From positions 28,569,265-28,633,264 of the forward strand of contig OY294051.1 in the NCBI GenBank assembly GCA_958510825.1: DNA of 64,000 nucleotides, written 5' to 3'. The notes under the pieces were generated by a model. The model saw only the letters and a list, made by a program, of their open reading frames with translations. It was not told the DNA's origin and ran no database searches. Position 1 is the first letter of the stretch, and every line of letters starts with the position of its first letter. Shown here piece by piece: positions 47,271 through 57,646 of this stretch. The position numbers were made by a program, and so were the translations under genes. The DNA is from Brachypterus glaber (lineage: Eukaryota; Arthropoda; Insecta; Coleoptera; Kateretidae).

Positions 47271-47618
47271 ACTACCTTTTCAAGTTGTAAATCAGAAAGT
47301 GTGATATTAATTTCAGACAGTGTAATTTGTTATTCAGATTTTTAAAATAAATTTCAGACAGTATAAATTGTAATTCAGATTTTAAAATTATATTTCAGAA
47401 AGTTTAAATTATAATTCAGTTTTGCAAGTTATATTTCAGAAAGTATAAATTGAAATTCAGATTTGTAATATATATTTCAGAAAGCGTTCTGAAATATAAT
47501 TTACACTTTCTGAAATATAACTTGCAAATCTGAATTACAATTTATACTTTCTGAAATTTAACTTGAAATTCTGAATATCAATTTACACTTTCCCATTTAC
47601 AACTTGAAAAGGTGTAGT
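47271..47618. repeat. Palindromic array of about 59-bp units in RIOK3 intron 3
   Basis: Repeated TTTCAGAAAGTATAAATTG / TAATTCAGATTTGCAAGTTA units; the left half is direct and the right half inverted about 47478. Outer ends ACTACCTTTTCAAGTTGTAA and its complement. Begins 50 bases upstream of exon 4 of RIOK3. Confidence 0.8.
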
Positions 47619-48208
47619 TGGGAAATTCAAATTTTCAAAGTTTATTTAAACGTGTCTACAAATGCTTAGTTTCTGAAATGTATGAAGCCACATTTGTTTT
47701 ATTTTAAGAAGATCGACTTTAAGGTTTTGATGGAATCCTAAAATCAGGTATAATTTTTTTCATGTCTCAGGTAAATAAATTTATTAACGAATTTAAATAA
47801 AATCGTTTTAGCTTTTTTAGTATAATTTCAGTATCATCCAAACCAAAAGGGCTTTAAGGAAAAAGGGCATAAGCCTCAATTTTGTGTGGCTTTGTTGACT
47901 GTAAATAACAAGGGGCGACTCACTCGTCAAAAAATGTACACTTACTTCCAATTTTTGGAGACAGGGGGAGTTTGGGATGCTTTATACAGTTTTTACAGAT
48001 TTCGTTTTAAAATCTTTCAAATATTTTTAATTTAATTTTTCTTTCATCAATCAAACTAACATGAATTCAGCTATAGAAAAAATATAATAAAGAAAATTTA
48101 AATTAAAATGTAAACGAAAAAATGTGTTTTTTAAAACATTATGCAAATTGTATGAATGTGCCCTCTGTGGGGTACCTTCGTACAGTAAAAAAAGAAATCT
48201 GTGTTGCT

Positions 48209-48422
48209 ATGGTCTGTTTCATCAAGCAAGAGAGTAAATTAAAAATCACACAGTGAATATTTTCAAAACAGATTCGAATATTGGATGTGCGAATATACTA
48301 CGTAGTTTATTTTATAAAACATAACTATATTTTATACACAAACATATACTATTCAAACCTGTTGTAAAAATATTTACTGTGCAATTTTTAATTTACTCTC
48401 TTGCTTGATGAAACAGACCATA
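48209..48422. repeat. Hairpin MITE, copy 2
   Basis: ATGGTCTGTTTCATCAAGCA...GAGAGTAAATTAAAAATC and its nearly perfect complement. Longer middle than copy 1. Confidence 0.8.
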
Positions 48423-48690
48423 GTACGTTTATTATTATCCGAGTTATTATTACGTTAATGGAAAATAAACCTACAATTAACAAAAAAACAACATTACAAT
48501 TTTTAATTTAAATTAAATTTGAGTGGTTGATTGTTGGTCGGAACTCTCCTCCTCTCCTTCCCTTTTATAGCTGCTTTCATCGAGTTTTCGTCTACCACCC
48601 ACTTCTTGTAAGTTTTTTCTTGTATTTCTTTACCATATGGTAAAAAAATATAAGAAAAAAATGTACAAAAATAACATATCAAATTATATT

Positions 48691-48777
48691 CCCAGCAAAA
48701 CATTACTGACGGGCCATCACTGGGCCATCAACCTGCGTGATGGCCCAGTGATGGCTTGTCGGTAAAGTTTTGCTGGG
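48691..48777. repeat. Hairpin element, 87 bp
   Basis: CCCAGCAAAACATTACTGAC...CCATCACTGGGCCATCA and its complement ending GTTTTGCTGGG. Confidence 0.8.
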
Positions 48778-49641
48778 TCTGAAGAAGACACATGTATACA
48801 GAGTCTGTATTACAGACCTGTACGAATGTACCCCTTCGACACAGTATGAACATGCCCCTTATGCAGTTATTTATATTTTGTAACAATACTCAAAATTCAA
48901 GCATACTTTCTTATTTATCGTTAAAACATAATTTTAACTATGTTTACTTACCATAAAAAAATTACCTGAAACAAAAAGCACTTTATATCCCACATACCCC
49001 AAATAAAATTGTAGGCGCTAAAGTAATTTTAAGAGCACTAAAACCGAGGCTAAAACAGTTTTTTTACTGTACCACTTCTCGATGTTGGCTAAGGACACCT
49101 GCCACTTACTGGCAGATCTGGCACGAAAAGAGCTATGTGGGGACGCAAATTCGAGTAATAAAACCTTTTGGTTTTTACGTAAGATAAGATGTACGAATGT
49201 ACCCCGTGTACGAATGGTGCCAAACTCCACCTACATTATTTTTTTTTTAAAAGCTTTTTAATTTTCAAGTTTTTCATATACTTCTAAGTAAAAAATCATC
49301 GTCGCCACTAAAAAAAGGTCCTGTTCTCTCAATTTATGACAGAAATCGATACTACTAATGTAATGTGATAATTTTATTTATTTTAATAATATAACCATAA
49401 TTATCTGTAAAATTACCTTAACCCTTAAACAGGCACTCGCTTGTTAAAAATAAAAGCACAATTTTAGTATTATTTTTTTTACTCAGGACAGCATACAAAA
49501 TACAAAAAACATATTATCAAAATTTTTTGTATGTATCTTCCAGGATAGAAAAACCATTTAAGGGTTAAGAGGATGAACTGTATAATCATCTAGATTTTTG
49601 TTCAATAAATGCTTTAATAATAAAAAAAATACAACGAAATA

Positions 49642-49739
49642 GTTGCAAGTACTTCCAAATATTTGAAAGTAATTGCAAGTATTAGCAAATATGTACTTCC
49701 AAATATTTCCAAGTAGTTCCAGATATTTCGGAAGTAATT
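49642..49739. repeat. AAGTACTTCC-type minisatellite, left part of a split array
   Basis: Imperfect 10-11 bp units of the form (A)AGTACTTCCAA and AGTATTTCC. The array is interrupted by the nested retrotransposon and resumes at 58617. The final 13 bases (TTCGGAAGTAATT, 49727-49739) are duplicated at 58617-58629 as the target duplication. Confidence 0.8.
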
Positions 49740-49841
49740 TTAAAACGCCAAGTCCCCTACTGCCCCTGGTGGTCTAAAGCCTGTCAGGAAACTGTAACTA
49801 AAAGAAAAGAGGCCTTTAAAACCCTAAAACAACAATTTGAC

Positions 49842-51959
49842 TTGAACAACTTTCTTCAAGCAAAAAAAACCGCGGCAGAAACCAAAAAAATCCTCAACAA
49901 CGAAAAAAAAGACAGCTTTCGTTCCTTCTGTATGACAGTAAATAGATTCACCCCACTATCCTCAGTTTGGAAGAAAATAAAAAGGTTTTCTAGAGGTAGA
50001 GAACCCCCCAGAAAAGCCCTTCCCCTTAAATCTGTCACCACTGAACTTCTGTCCAAGCTATGCCCCCCCAACCCCCACCCTCCCCTCCCGAACACAACCT
50101 TCAACACGGCCAAATCCGAGCCTTTTAGCATCTCCGAATTCGAATTTGCCTTAAGTGAGAAAGCTGACTCAGCTCCAGGCTTAGATCAGATTTCCTACTC
50201 CATGTTATCCCACTTACATAAAAGCACAAAAGTAAAATTGTTGGACTTGTTCAATAAAATTTTATCAGGCGAAATATCCACCCCCTCCCAGTGGCTAGAC
50301 TACCTTGTGATACCTATTCCAAAACCCAACCGAAACCTTGCCAACCTCTCGGGCTATCGACCCATATCGCTGAGCTCCTGTGTCCTGAAACTTTTTGAAA
50401 CGATAATAAAAAACAGAATAGAACACCAACTAGAAAAAGAAAACACATTGTACCCCCTTCAGTTTGGTTTCAGAAAAGGAAAAAGTATCATGGACCCTCT
50501 AACTTTAATATCTGCCACTGCCCACAGCGAACTCCAAAAAGGCAACCATACTATCCTTGTTACCCTTGATATTAATTCCGCATTTGACAACGTAGACCTT
50601 CCCACCCTCTATTCCCTTTTAGCACAAAGCAATGTGCCTAAAGACTTATCAGACATAATAATGGCTTTATACCTTAACCGAAACATCTTCGTTTCAGACC
50701 CAGAGGCCCCCAACGGCAAGATCGGACCAAACATAGCCAACTTAGGCCTACCACAAGGCTCTATTTTAAGCCCTCTCCTCTTTAATATTTTCACCAACCT
50801 CATACACTTGGCCAGCCTTTTAGGTTGCAAAATTATCTTATACGCTGATGATTTGGCACTTCTTTGCTCTGGTCCGGACCTGTTGTTAATTATTGACGCT
50901 ATAAATGCAACTTTAAATAATATTAATGCCTGGCTCTTAGAACACGGCCTTTCAATTTTCCCAGGAAAAAGCTCCGCCATTTTATTTCGAAAGACAATCA
51001 ATCACCGCCCCCTCCCCTACATAAAGATAGAAGGTCAAATTATAAACTGGCAAACATCGGTTAAGTACTTAGGGGCTATTTTAGATTATTCCCTGAGCTG
51101 GAAGGAGCACATCGATTTGATGTGCGTAAAAGCTAACAAAAGATTAAACGTCATCCAATCTCTGTGCGGTACGAAGTGGGGCGCAGACACTAAAACACTT
51201 TTAATCCTGTACAAGGCAATGATAAGGCCTTTTCTAGATTTTTGTAGCCCTCTTTTCTTTAGGACCCCCAAGAAATACTTAAAAAAACTCTCCACAATTC
51301 AATTTCAAAGCCTACGAACCATATGTGGATACATGCGCTCTACCCCCACCAACATATTACTTGCAGAGTCCGGAGAACAACCTTTAGCATTTCGAAGGGA
51401 ATGGCTCTCCTGTCGCTATATAGGCAAACTTTTTTCTATAACACACAGCCCAACATTAGCTAAATTAATATCAATTTATGCCGATTATTATGATGAAGGT
51501 CGCTATTGGAACAATAGATCCCCCCCACCCCTAATTTACGCCCTGGATTTTTTCTTAAATAAATCTCACTCTATATATAAATCTTCCCACATCCCCTTTT
51601 TTAACACAAATTTAGAAAGTGTAATCTTAAGAAAAACAGTTCATGTTGCTCCCTTAGAAAAAAATGCAAATAATCGACTTTTGTTTTTAAATTATATAAA
51701 TAACAACTGGAATGGTTTCGAACCTATCTACTCAGATGGTTCACTCAGCTCAGAAGGCAATGTTGGTATAGGAGTTTATGTTCCTTCTACCAAATATAAG
51801 TTTGCAGCAAAACTGCCCAATTATGTATCTATAGCCACAGCAGAAATTTGCGCAATAAATAAGGCCATCTTACTGGCAACTGAGCTTTTTCACTCTACGC
51901 AAAAAAATCAAGTTTATCATATTTTCAGACTCTCGGTCTGCATTAAACAAAATATGTAA
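49842..51959 (+). pseudogene. Non-LTR element ORF2: reverse transcriptase and start of RNase H
   Basis: 705 codons. RT landmarks in order: SAPGLDQISYSML, VIPIPKPN, YRPISLSSCVLKLFE, QFGFRKGKS, LVTLDINSAFDNVD (catalytic Asp), GLPQGSILSPLLFNIF and LYADDLALL (YADD). The RNase H domain begins at YSDGSLSSEGNVGIGVY (first Asp) and TAEICAINKAI (Glu). It is then lost through a frame change in a run of seven A at about 51901-51907. Translation is open upstream of 49842 into P-W-W-S-K-A-C, so the listed start is not the native start. Confidence 0.9.
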
Positions 51960-52348
51960 TACAAAAAATTCCGCAAAAAAAGACAAACTTACTTTCTCAA
52001 CCAAATCCCTAATCCTTGACCTACAAAAACGCGGTGTAAAAATTGAACTCTGCTGGATCCCTAGCCACACTGAGATCCCTGGTAATGATCAGGCTGATGA
52101 ACTCGCTGCTATTGGAAGTTATTTAGAACGACCTGTCGAAGTAAAAGTACACTGGCAAGAATTCATTAAACACATAAAAAAGGATAAACAAGATAAATGG
52201 AACCAAGAATTCTCACAATCCTTAGCCAACACAGGAAGATTCTATGCAACTCATACTAAGAAACTTTACAAACCATGGGCACTTATAACCAAGCTTGATA
52301 GACGTCACACCTCCACGTTTCTCCGTCTACGAAGTGGACACTGTCTGA
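51900..52348 (+). pseudogene. Non-LTR element ORF2: rest of RNase H, after the frameshift
   Basis: In the next frame the protein continues KFIIFSDSRSALNKI (third catalytic Asp). Then come ELCWIPSHTEIPGNDQADEL (the W-I-P-S-H...G-N-x-x-A-D block with the last catalytic residues) and RRHTSTFLRLRSGHC. It is cut at 52348 by the Gypsy insertion. Catalytic residues are all present apart from the single frame change. Confidence 0.88.
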
Positions 52349-52845
52349 TGTGGTAAAACAATATTTTCACACTGTTCTTTAACTTTGGTTATGTTTACAT
52401 TCTGTCAAATTACCCTAATTTAGGTGACCTTGACCATTTAGGGATATTTAATTAATAAGGAAATTAGGTTACCAATATATTTTGCTGGAACTACCTGTTC
52501 ACCTGTGGTATTGTATCTTTGACATTCTAACCGATTCATACAGTTCTATTTTTATAACAGTCATCCTTAGGGATAAAATATTTATCTATTAATAAATATT
52601 ATCCTGGTGATTAGGTAAGTCTTATTTAATTTATATTTTTATTAAATCCTAATTATTTATAATTAGTTTTAGTTTGGAACTTATTTATGTTCATGCATAA
52701 CATCGGTCACCTAACTCTGGGTATTTTGAAATTGCTTCCTACAATAAATGAACTCTGATCTACATTACTGATTTTCTTATACGAAACCACGACCCCCATT
52801 TGAACTATACGGCGCCCGGCATTCCTTTTTTCCCAGTTCAACATA
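52349..52845 (+). repeat. 5' LTR of the Gypsy element
   Basis: Starts TGTGGTAAAAC and ends CAGTTCAACATA, 497 bp. The same sequence recurs at 57647-58143. It holds an AATAAA near 52743-52748, usable as polyadenylation signal. The end is TA rather than the common CA if the duplicated CTGA is taken as the boundary. Confidence 0.95.
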
Positions 52846-52847
52846 TC

Positions 52848-52865
52848 TGGCACTCACCGTGAGGC
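52848..52865 (+). promoter_or_regulatory. Putative primer-binding site
   Basis: TGGCACTCACCGTGAGGC begins two bases after the 5' LTR. An initial TGG pairs with the CCA end of a tRNA. The tRNA species could not be identified. Confidence 0.5.
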
Positions 52866-52946
52866 ATAGAGACGTACTGTAGATACGTCCAAAGCTAGGG
52901 TATAAAAGAAAACAGTGGTAGTATTAGAGTATACAGTGAAAACAAA

Positions 52947-54209
52947 ATGCCTATCGACCATTCACCAACCAATGGCAAGACGAGAAGTGGAAATTCATAC
53001 AGAGGTCCTCGTAGAGAGCAATCACTCGACTTCTTGGGTTTTGAAGGTGGTTCAGAAGCATTGGCTTCTGCATTACCAACAACTACTGCAGTATCAACAA
53101 CTTCCAGCCATGTCACCAGAGTACAACCCGTACTTACTGCTGGGATGTCAACAACTTCACTACAAGAGCAGCCGCCACCATTATCACCACAGGTTACACA
53201 ACACCAACAAAATAATCAAGGTATTTATATTCCAATTTCACATTCACCTCCAACAATGGCAACTTTACCATCCAATGCAAGTGGCGTTGGGCCACAGAGA
53301 TTTGAGCATACTACAAGTACTGGGGCAGTCCCTAGAAGAAATTATTCAGGAGCTAGTAGTAATTTAAGTTATAATTTACCTTATTATCATGTAGATTTGC
53401 CACATAGACCTCCTCCAGCTTATAGTAGCTTAAACGTAAACAACAATTTCCCTAGTTTACCTCCACAGGGTTATAACACAAATTCATATGTACAGGTACC
53501 ACAAAATGCACAGCCCTGTATACCGGTACAAATCCCAAGTGCCGAAACACTTTCTAGCATTAAAAAATTGTTACCAGTGTTTTCTGAAAACGGTGAAATT
53601 CACCCTTGTGACTTTATAAATAGACTGGAAAAAACACTACAAAATTACAATATTCCATTTCATATGTTTTCACCAGAATTACCAGACCTATTTATCGGGC
53701 CTTCAAAGCACTGGATACAAGCACTATTATATAATTTTAATGATTTTAACGCATTTAAAAACAGTTTTATTGATAATTTTTGGGGATTTTCTCAACAAAA
53801 CAAGGTTAAACTCCAACTTGATTTGGGAAAGTACAATAGAACTACCAGCTATTCGAACTACTTTTTGGGCCAAGTGTCAAAAGCTAGATTTTTAAACCCT
53901 CCATATTTAGAACGGGAACTTATAGCAATAATTAGTAGACACTTTCCTCCAACCATAAGTTGTTCTTTAATAGGAAGTAGATGTATAGCGGAAGTTTTAG
54001 AAAGGCTTCGTTTAGCGGATTCATTTGAAACGGTAAACATGAGACATTCTTCTTCTTCTTCTGCGCAACCTTCTTCGCAACCGGCAGTCGTTCCACATAG
54101 AAATTTCTCAAATAAAAATTTCAATAAAAATATTTCTCACATTCAAATCGATAATATCGATAACATTAGCGATAATATCGATAATTTAGAACAGAATGAG
54201 GGAAACTAA
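52947..54209 (+). CDS. Gypsy element gag
   Basis: 420 codons from ATG 52947 (aacaaaATG) to TAA 54207-54209. The first 190 residues are Ser/Pro/Gln-rich and probably disordered. From about residue 205 (SIKKLLPVFSENGEIHPCDF) there is a retrotransposon capsid-like helical domain (FINRLEKTL...WIQALLYNF...FW...QQNK...YFLGQVSKARFL). There is no CCHC zinc knuckle; the C-terminus is Asn/Asp/Ile-rich. The last codons (GAG GGA AAC TAA) form the slippery site for the shift into pol. The overlapping frame at 52915-53367 is a shadow. Confidence 0.85.
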   Translation: MPIDHSPTNGKTRSGNSYRGPRREQSLDFLGFEGGSEALASALPTTTAVSTTSSHVTRVQPVLTAGMSTTSLQEQPPPLSPQVTQHQQNNQGIYIPISHSPPTMATLPSNASGVGPQRFEHTTSTGAVPRRNYSGASSNLSYNLPYYHVDLPHRPPPAYSSLNVNNNFPSLPPQGYNTNSYVQVPQNAQPCIPVQIPSAETLSSIKKLLPVFSENGEIHPCDFINRLEKTLQNYNIPFHMFSPELPDLFIGPSKHWIQALLYNFNDFNAFKNSFIDNFWGFSQQNKVKLQLDLGKYNRTTSYSNYFLGQVSKARFLNPPYLERELIAIISRHFPPTISCSLIGSRCIAEVLERLRLADSFETVNMRHSSSSSAQPSSQPAVVPHRNFSNKNFNKNISHIQIDNIDNISDNIDNLEQNEGN

Positions 54210-54261
54210 TTTTTCCTAAAGATATAAGCAGTGTATCTTTAGGTAACATTTCCACAACTGC
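54198..54261 (+). promoter_or_regulatory. Programmed -1 ribosomal frameshift signal between gag and pol
   Basis: Slippery heptamer G GGA AAC at 54200-54206, correctly phased to gag and directly before the gag TAA. Slipping back one base enters the pol frame, which is open from 54200. After an 8-nt spacer there is a perfect 10-bp inverted repeat (CCTAAAGATA 54215-54224, TATCTTTAGG 54234-54243) with a 9-nt loop. Loop bases GCAGT (54228-54232) can pair with ACTGC at 54257-54261, allowing an H-type pseudoknot. Confidence 0.85.
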
Positions 54262-57200
54262 AAAACCTAACCTCACAAATTTTGTAAACAATCCCAAGAG
54301 TGAGTTACAAAAATGTGATTTTAACCATCAACCAATTTTAAGTGATATAAGTCGAACCCCTGTAATTACCATCAACATAAATCACACCAACTATCCTTGC
54401 TTAGTTGACAGTGGTAGCGAGTGTTGTGCTTTTTCTACAGTGGTAGAAAATTCTGTCACATCCATGTCTATTCCTATGTTTCCAGTAAATGGTATTAGGG
54501 TTTCTGGAGCTTTTAGGAATAAAAACCGAAAAGTCACCCATCAGGCCCTAGTTTCATTTTCTTTAGAAGATGAGGTTTTTGATTTTGAGATGCTTTACAT
54601 CCCAGACTTAGTCTTTCCAGTTATCCTGGGTTGTGATTTTCTAAGAACTTTTAAGGTAAGCATAAGTTTAGAACAAGAATGCATTTTTATAAAACATAAT
54701 AATAAAGTATTAACCATCCCTGAAACTAAAACATTGCACACTTATACTGCCCTTGAAGATTCCCCTTTAACAAAAGTATGTGCTATATCAAAGTCCCCTC
54801 CTATTATGCAACCTGATCATTACTATCAAGTAAGTGATGAGGATATTGATGCTGTGGTTAGAGAGACTCCACTTTCTCCTGAACAAAAAGCTAAATTTAG
54901 ACACTTACTTTGTAAGCATAAAAGTGTTTTTTCAGAAAAACCTGGTCTTACGTCTGAGTATGTCCATTCAATAACCCTTTTTGATTACACACCCTTTAAT
55001 CAAAAGAGTTATCCCATTCCCATTGCACACAGGCCTGCTGTAGATGCTGAAATTCAGCGTATGCTGGACTTCAACATAATTGAACGTACTTCTTCATCTG
55101 CTTTTAGCAGCCCCCTATGTACCGCGGTCCGCAAAAACGGAACGGTAAGAGTTTGCCTTGATGCAAGGAAGCTTAACAGTGTAATGGAACCCGATACAGA
55201 ACTCCCAAACAAAATTCAAGAGCTTTTGCAAACTTTACCTCCTGAAGTTCGTACTATTTCGAGTTTGGACATGACCAATGGCTACTGGCAAGTTCAGCTA
55301 AGGCCTGAGGACAGAAAATATACTGGATTTCTATATAATGGTAAATCGTATCATTTTAAAGTACTCCCTTTTGGTCTAAAGACCGCAGTTAGTAGTTTCA
55401 CTCGGGCTATGTCCGTTATTTTAGGTCCAGAATTTTCCGAATTCATCCGTATTTACATAGATGATGTCCTTGTACTGAGCTCTGGGGTAGATGCGCACCT
55501 GCAACACTTAGATAGTGTGCTATCCAGATTTGCACAAACCGGATTTACACTACGGTTAAATAAGTGTAAATTTTTTAGGAAGGAAATTCAATTTTTAGGC
55601 TACATCCTTTCTGAAAGTGGCCTTCAAAGTGATTCTTCCAGGGTATCTGCTATAGTCAACTACCCAGTTCCACAAAATGTAAAACAATTACAGGCGTGGC
55701 TAGGGTTGACCAACTATGACAGAGTATTCTGTGAAAATTATGCTACAGTGGCCGAGCCCCTATTTTCCCTCCTGAGAAAAAAAACTAAATGGACTTGGGG
55801 TCCTGCTCAAGCCCAAGCATTTAATAACCTGAAAGAGCTGATTAAACAAGAAGTACTTTTGTTTCATCCAATATTCTCTCTCCCTTTCTGGGTACAATGT
55901 GACAGTTCCGATGTTGGCTTAGGTGCTCAGCTTTTTCAGATTGTTAATGGTCATAAAAAAGTAGTGGCATATGCCAGTAGAGTTCTTCTCCCCAGGGAGC
56001 GTGCCTATTGTTCCTCAGAAAAGGAGGCCCTCAGTGTAGTCTGGGCGCTCGAAAAATGGCGAGTTTTTTTAATCGGCCGTCATTTTTATTGCCTCAGCGA
56101 CAACAGGGCATTAAGTTATCTTAATACCTGTCGTCTCCTCACACCTAGACTATCCCGTTGGTGCTTATCACTACAGGATTTTGATTTTACTATCAAGCAT
56201 GTAGCCGGTAAAGACAATATTGTAGCCGATACTTTATCCAGGTATCCTAGTTCTAGGCTACCAACCCCTTATGATCGCTGCTTTAAAATTTTAGGCCAAA
56301 CCATACAGCTCGATAGTGTTTTCTGTAGAAATCTGAACTCCCTACCTGAAGACCAACGAAATGATCCCAAGCTTTTTCAAATTCGTGAAAAAGTCCAACA
56401 GGACCCAGAAGCTCACCCCAGATTTGTGATGCATGAAGATATACTTTACATCAGACAATCCGAAGGTGAGCCTTACCTACTTTGCGTTCCAAAAAATCGT
56501 ATACCCGATTTTATTAGAGCCTATCATGCAGGCATGGGTCATTTTGGGGTTTTTAAGACCCATGCTGGAATTAAGCGAGAGGTATGGTGGCAAAATATGG
56601 CGCGAGATATTAAGCAAGAGCTAAAAGCATGCCAAATTTGCCAACTGGTAAAATCTGGTCCTTTGCCGAACCCACCGTTGAGAGCAATTATTCCAGAAGC
56701 TCCAGGAGAGCTTGTGGCACTCGATTTTTACGGGCCCTTGCCCCGATCACGTGGGTCCGTCGAATACATTTGCGTTGTACTCGACGTTTTTTCAAAATTT
56801 GTCACTCTTTACCCTCTGAAAAATGCAACTTGCAAAAATACGCTCAAAAAGCTTCAGGAGGATTATTTTATTAAATACTCAATCCCGAAAGCAATTTTGA
56901 CGGACCACGGGACCCAATTCACGGCCGACCTTTGGTCCGCAACCCTCGAGCCTCTGGGCATAAAAGTCATAAAGTCTTCGGTGCGCCATCCGTGTAGTAA
57001 TCCATCCGAACGTATAATGAAAGAGCTCTCTAGGCTCTTCCGAACATTTTGCCACGACCGACACACCAGGTGGGCCCTAGAAATTGATAAATTTGCGAAT
57101 TTTCTCAATAACATAACGCACCTGTCCACTGGGTATTCCCCCAAAGAATTGCACCTGGGTGAATCCCCTGACTTACCACTTAGAGAAATATTAAATTTTC

Positions 57201-57532
57201 CGGTTGATACAAAAAACCTAGATAATCACGTAAAATTATATTTTGCAAAGGAGAGTTTGTTAAGTAGTGCCTTACGTCGAAACGCACACACCCATTCTAG
57301 GAAATTAGCTACATTTCATGTAGGTGATAAGGTATTACTTAGGGCAAACCCTACTTCGTCTGCAATAGAGGGACGAATAAAAAAATGGATGCTCCTCTAT
57401 GAGGGCCCATATAAAATAAAAAAGATCATTGATCTATCAACATATATTTTAAGTAATCCTGAAGATGAAAATGAAAGAGGAATGTTTCATGCATGCCATT
57501 TGAAAAAGTATAACCCGGAGTCTGAACTTTGA
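54206..57532 (+). CDS. Gypsy element pol (protease, RT, RNase H, integrase)
   Basis: Open from the slippery site to TGA 57530-57532, about 1108 codons; the first in-frame GTG at 54440 is not a likely start. Domains in order: aspartic protease with LVDSGSE near 54393; RT with LDMTNGYWQV and YIDDVLVLSS (YIDD near 55454); RNase H with CDSSDVGLGAQ, SSEKEALSVVW and HVAGKDNIVADTLSRY; integrase with an H-x-H...C-x2-C finger (YHAGMGHF...CQICQL), catalytic Asp in LVALDFYGPL, Asp in LTDHGTQF and Glu in CSNPSERIMKE (34 residues between the last two). A GPY-like end (YEGPYKIKKI) follows. No stops or missing catalytic residues were seen. Confidence 0.95.
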   Translation, partial: LIFPKDISSVSLGNISTTAKPNLTNFVNNPKSELQKCDFNHQPILSDISRTPVITININHTNYPCLVDSGSECCAFSTVVENSVTSMSIPMFPVNGIRVSGAFRNKNRKVTHQALVSFSLEDEVFDFEMLYIPDLVFPVILGCDFLRTFKVSISLEQECIFIKHNNKVLTIPETKTLHTYTALEDSPLTKVCAISKSPPIMQPDHYYQVSDEDIDAVVRETPLSPEQKAKFRHLLCKHKSVFSEKPGLTSEYVHSITLFDYTPFNQKSYPIPIAHRPAVDAEIQRMLDFNIIERTSSSAFSSPLCTAVRKNGTVRVCLDARKLNSVMEPDTELPNKIQELLQTLPPEVRTISSLDMTNGYWQVQLRPEDRKYTGFLYNGKSYHFKVLPFGLKTAVSSFTRAMSVILGPEFSEFIRIYIDDVLVLSSGVDAHLQHLDSVLSRFAQTGFTLRLNKCKFFRKEIQFLGYILSESGLQSDSSRVSAIVNYPVPQNVKQLQAWLGLTNYDRVFCENYATVAEPLFSLLRKKTKWTWGPAQAQAFNNLKELIKQEVLLFHPIFSLPFWVQCDSSDVGLGAQLFQIVNGHKKVVAYASRVLLPRERAYCSSEKEALSVVWALEKWRVFLIGRHFYCLSDNRALSYLNTCRLLTPRLSRWCLSLQDFDFTIKHVAGKDNIVADTLSRYPSSRLPTPYDRCFKILGQTIQLDSVFCRNLNSLPEDQRNDPKLFQIREKVQQDPEAHPRFVMHEDILYIRQSEGEPYLLCVPKNRIPDFIRAYHAGMGHFGVFKTHAGIKREVWWQNMARDIKQELKACQICQLVKSGPLPNPPLRAIIPEAPGELVALDFYGPLPRSRGSVEYICVVLDVFSKFVTLYPLKNATCKNTLKKLQEDYFIKYSIPKAILTDHGTQFTADLWSATLEPLGIKVIKSSVRHPCSNPSERIMKELSRLFRTFCHDRHTRWALEIDKFANFLNNITHLSTGYSPKELHLGESPDLPLREILNFPVDTKNLDNHVKLYFAKESLLSSALRRNAHTHSRKLATFHVGDKVLLRANPTSSAIEGRIKKWMLLYEGPYKIKKIIDLSTYILSNPEDENERGMFHACHLKKYNPESEL

Positions 57533-57632
57533 AACAAACCTTCTACCTTACTTTTATAATCTTTTCTGTTTTGAGTTTATCCCGTAAACAGTTTTTTTTT
57601 TAGTAAAAAAAAAAAAAAAGCGTTAACGAGCT

Positions 57633-57642
57633 AAGGGGGGGG
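57633..57642 (+). promoter_or_regulatory. Polypurine tract of the Gypsy element
   Basis: AAGGGGGGGG four bases before the 3' LTR, the expected position for plus-strand priming. An A-rich run lies just upstream (57606-57619). Confidence 0.8.
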
Positions 57643-57646
57643 TAGA

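Noticed and set aside
47271..47618. CRISPR-like regular repeats
   Set aside because: Units vary, have no unique spacers and reverse orientation at the centre; the genome is eukaryotic.
52915..53367. 150-codon frame rich in His and Gln
   Set aside because: Alternative frame of the low-complexity gag N-terminus.
56903..57010. Integrase Asp-Glu spacing of 34 rather than 35 residues, first taken as a deletion
   Set aside because: I believe the HPxSNPxER form in other insect Gypsy elements has the same spacing, and the reading frame is continuous; treated as normal for the group.
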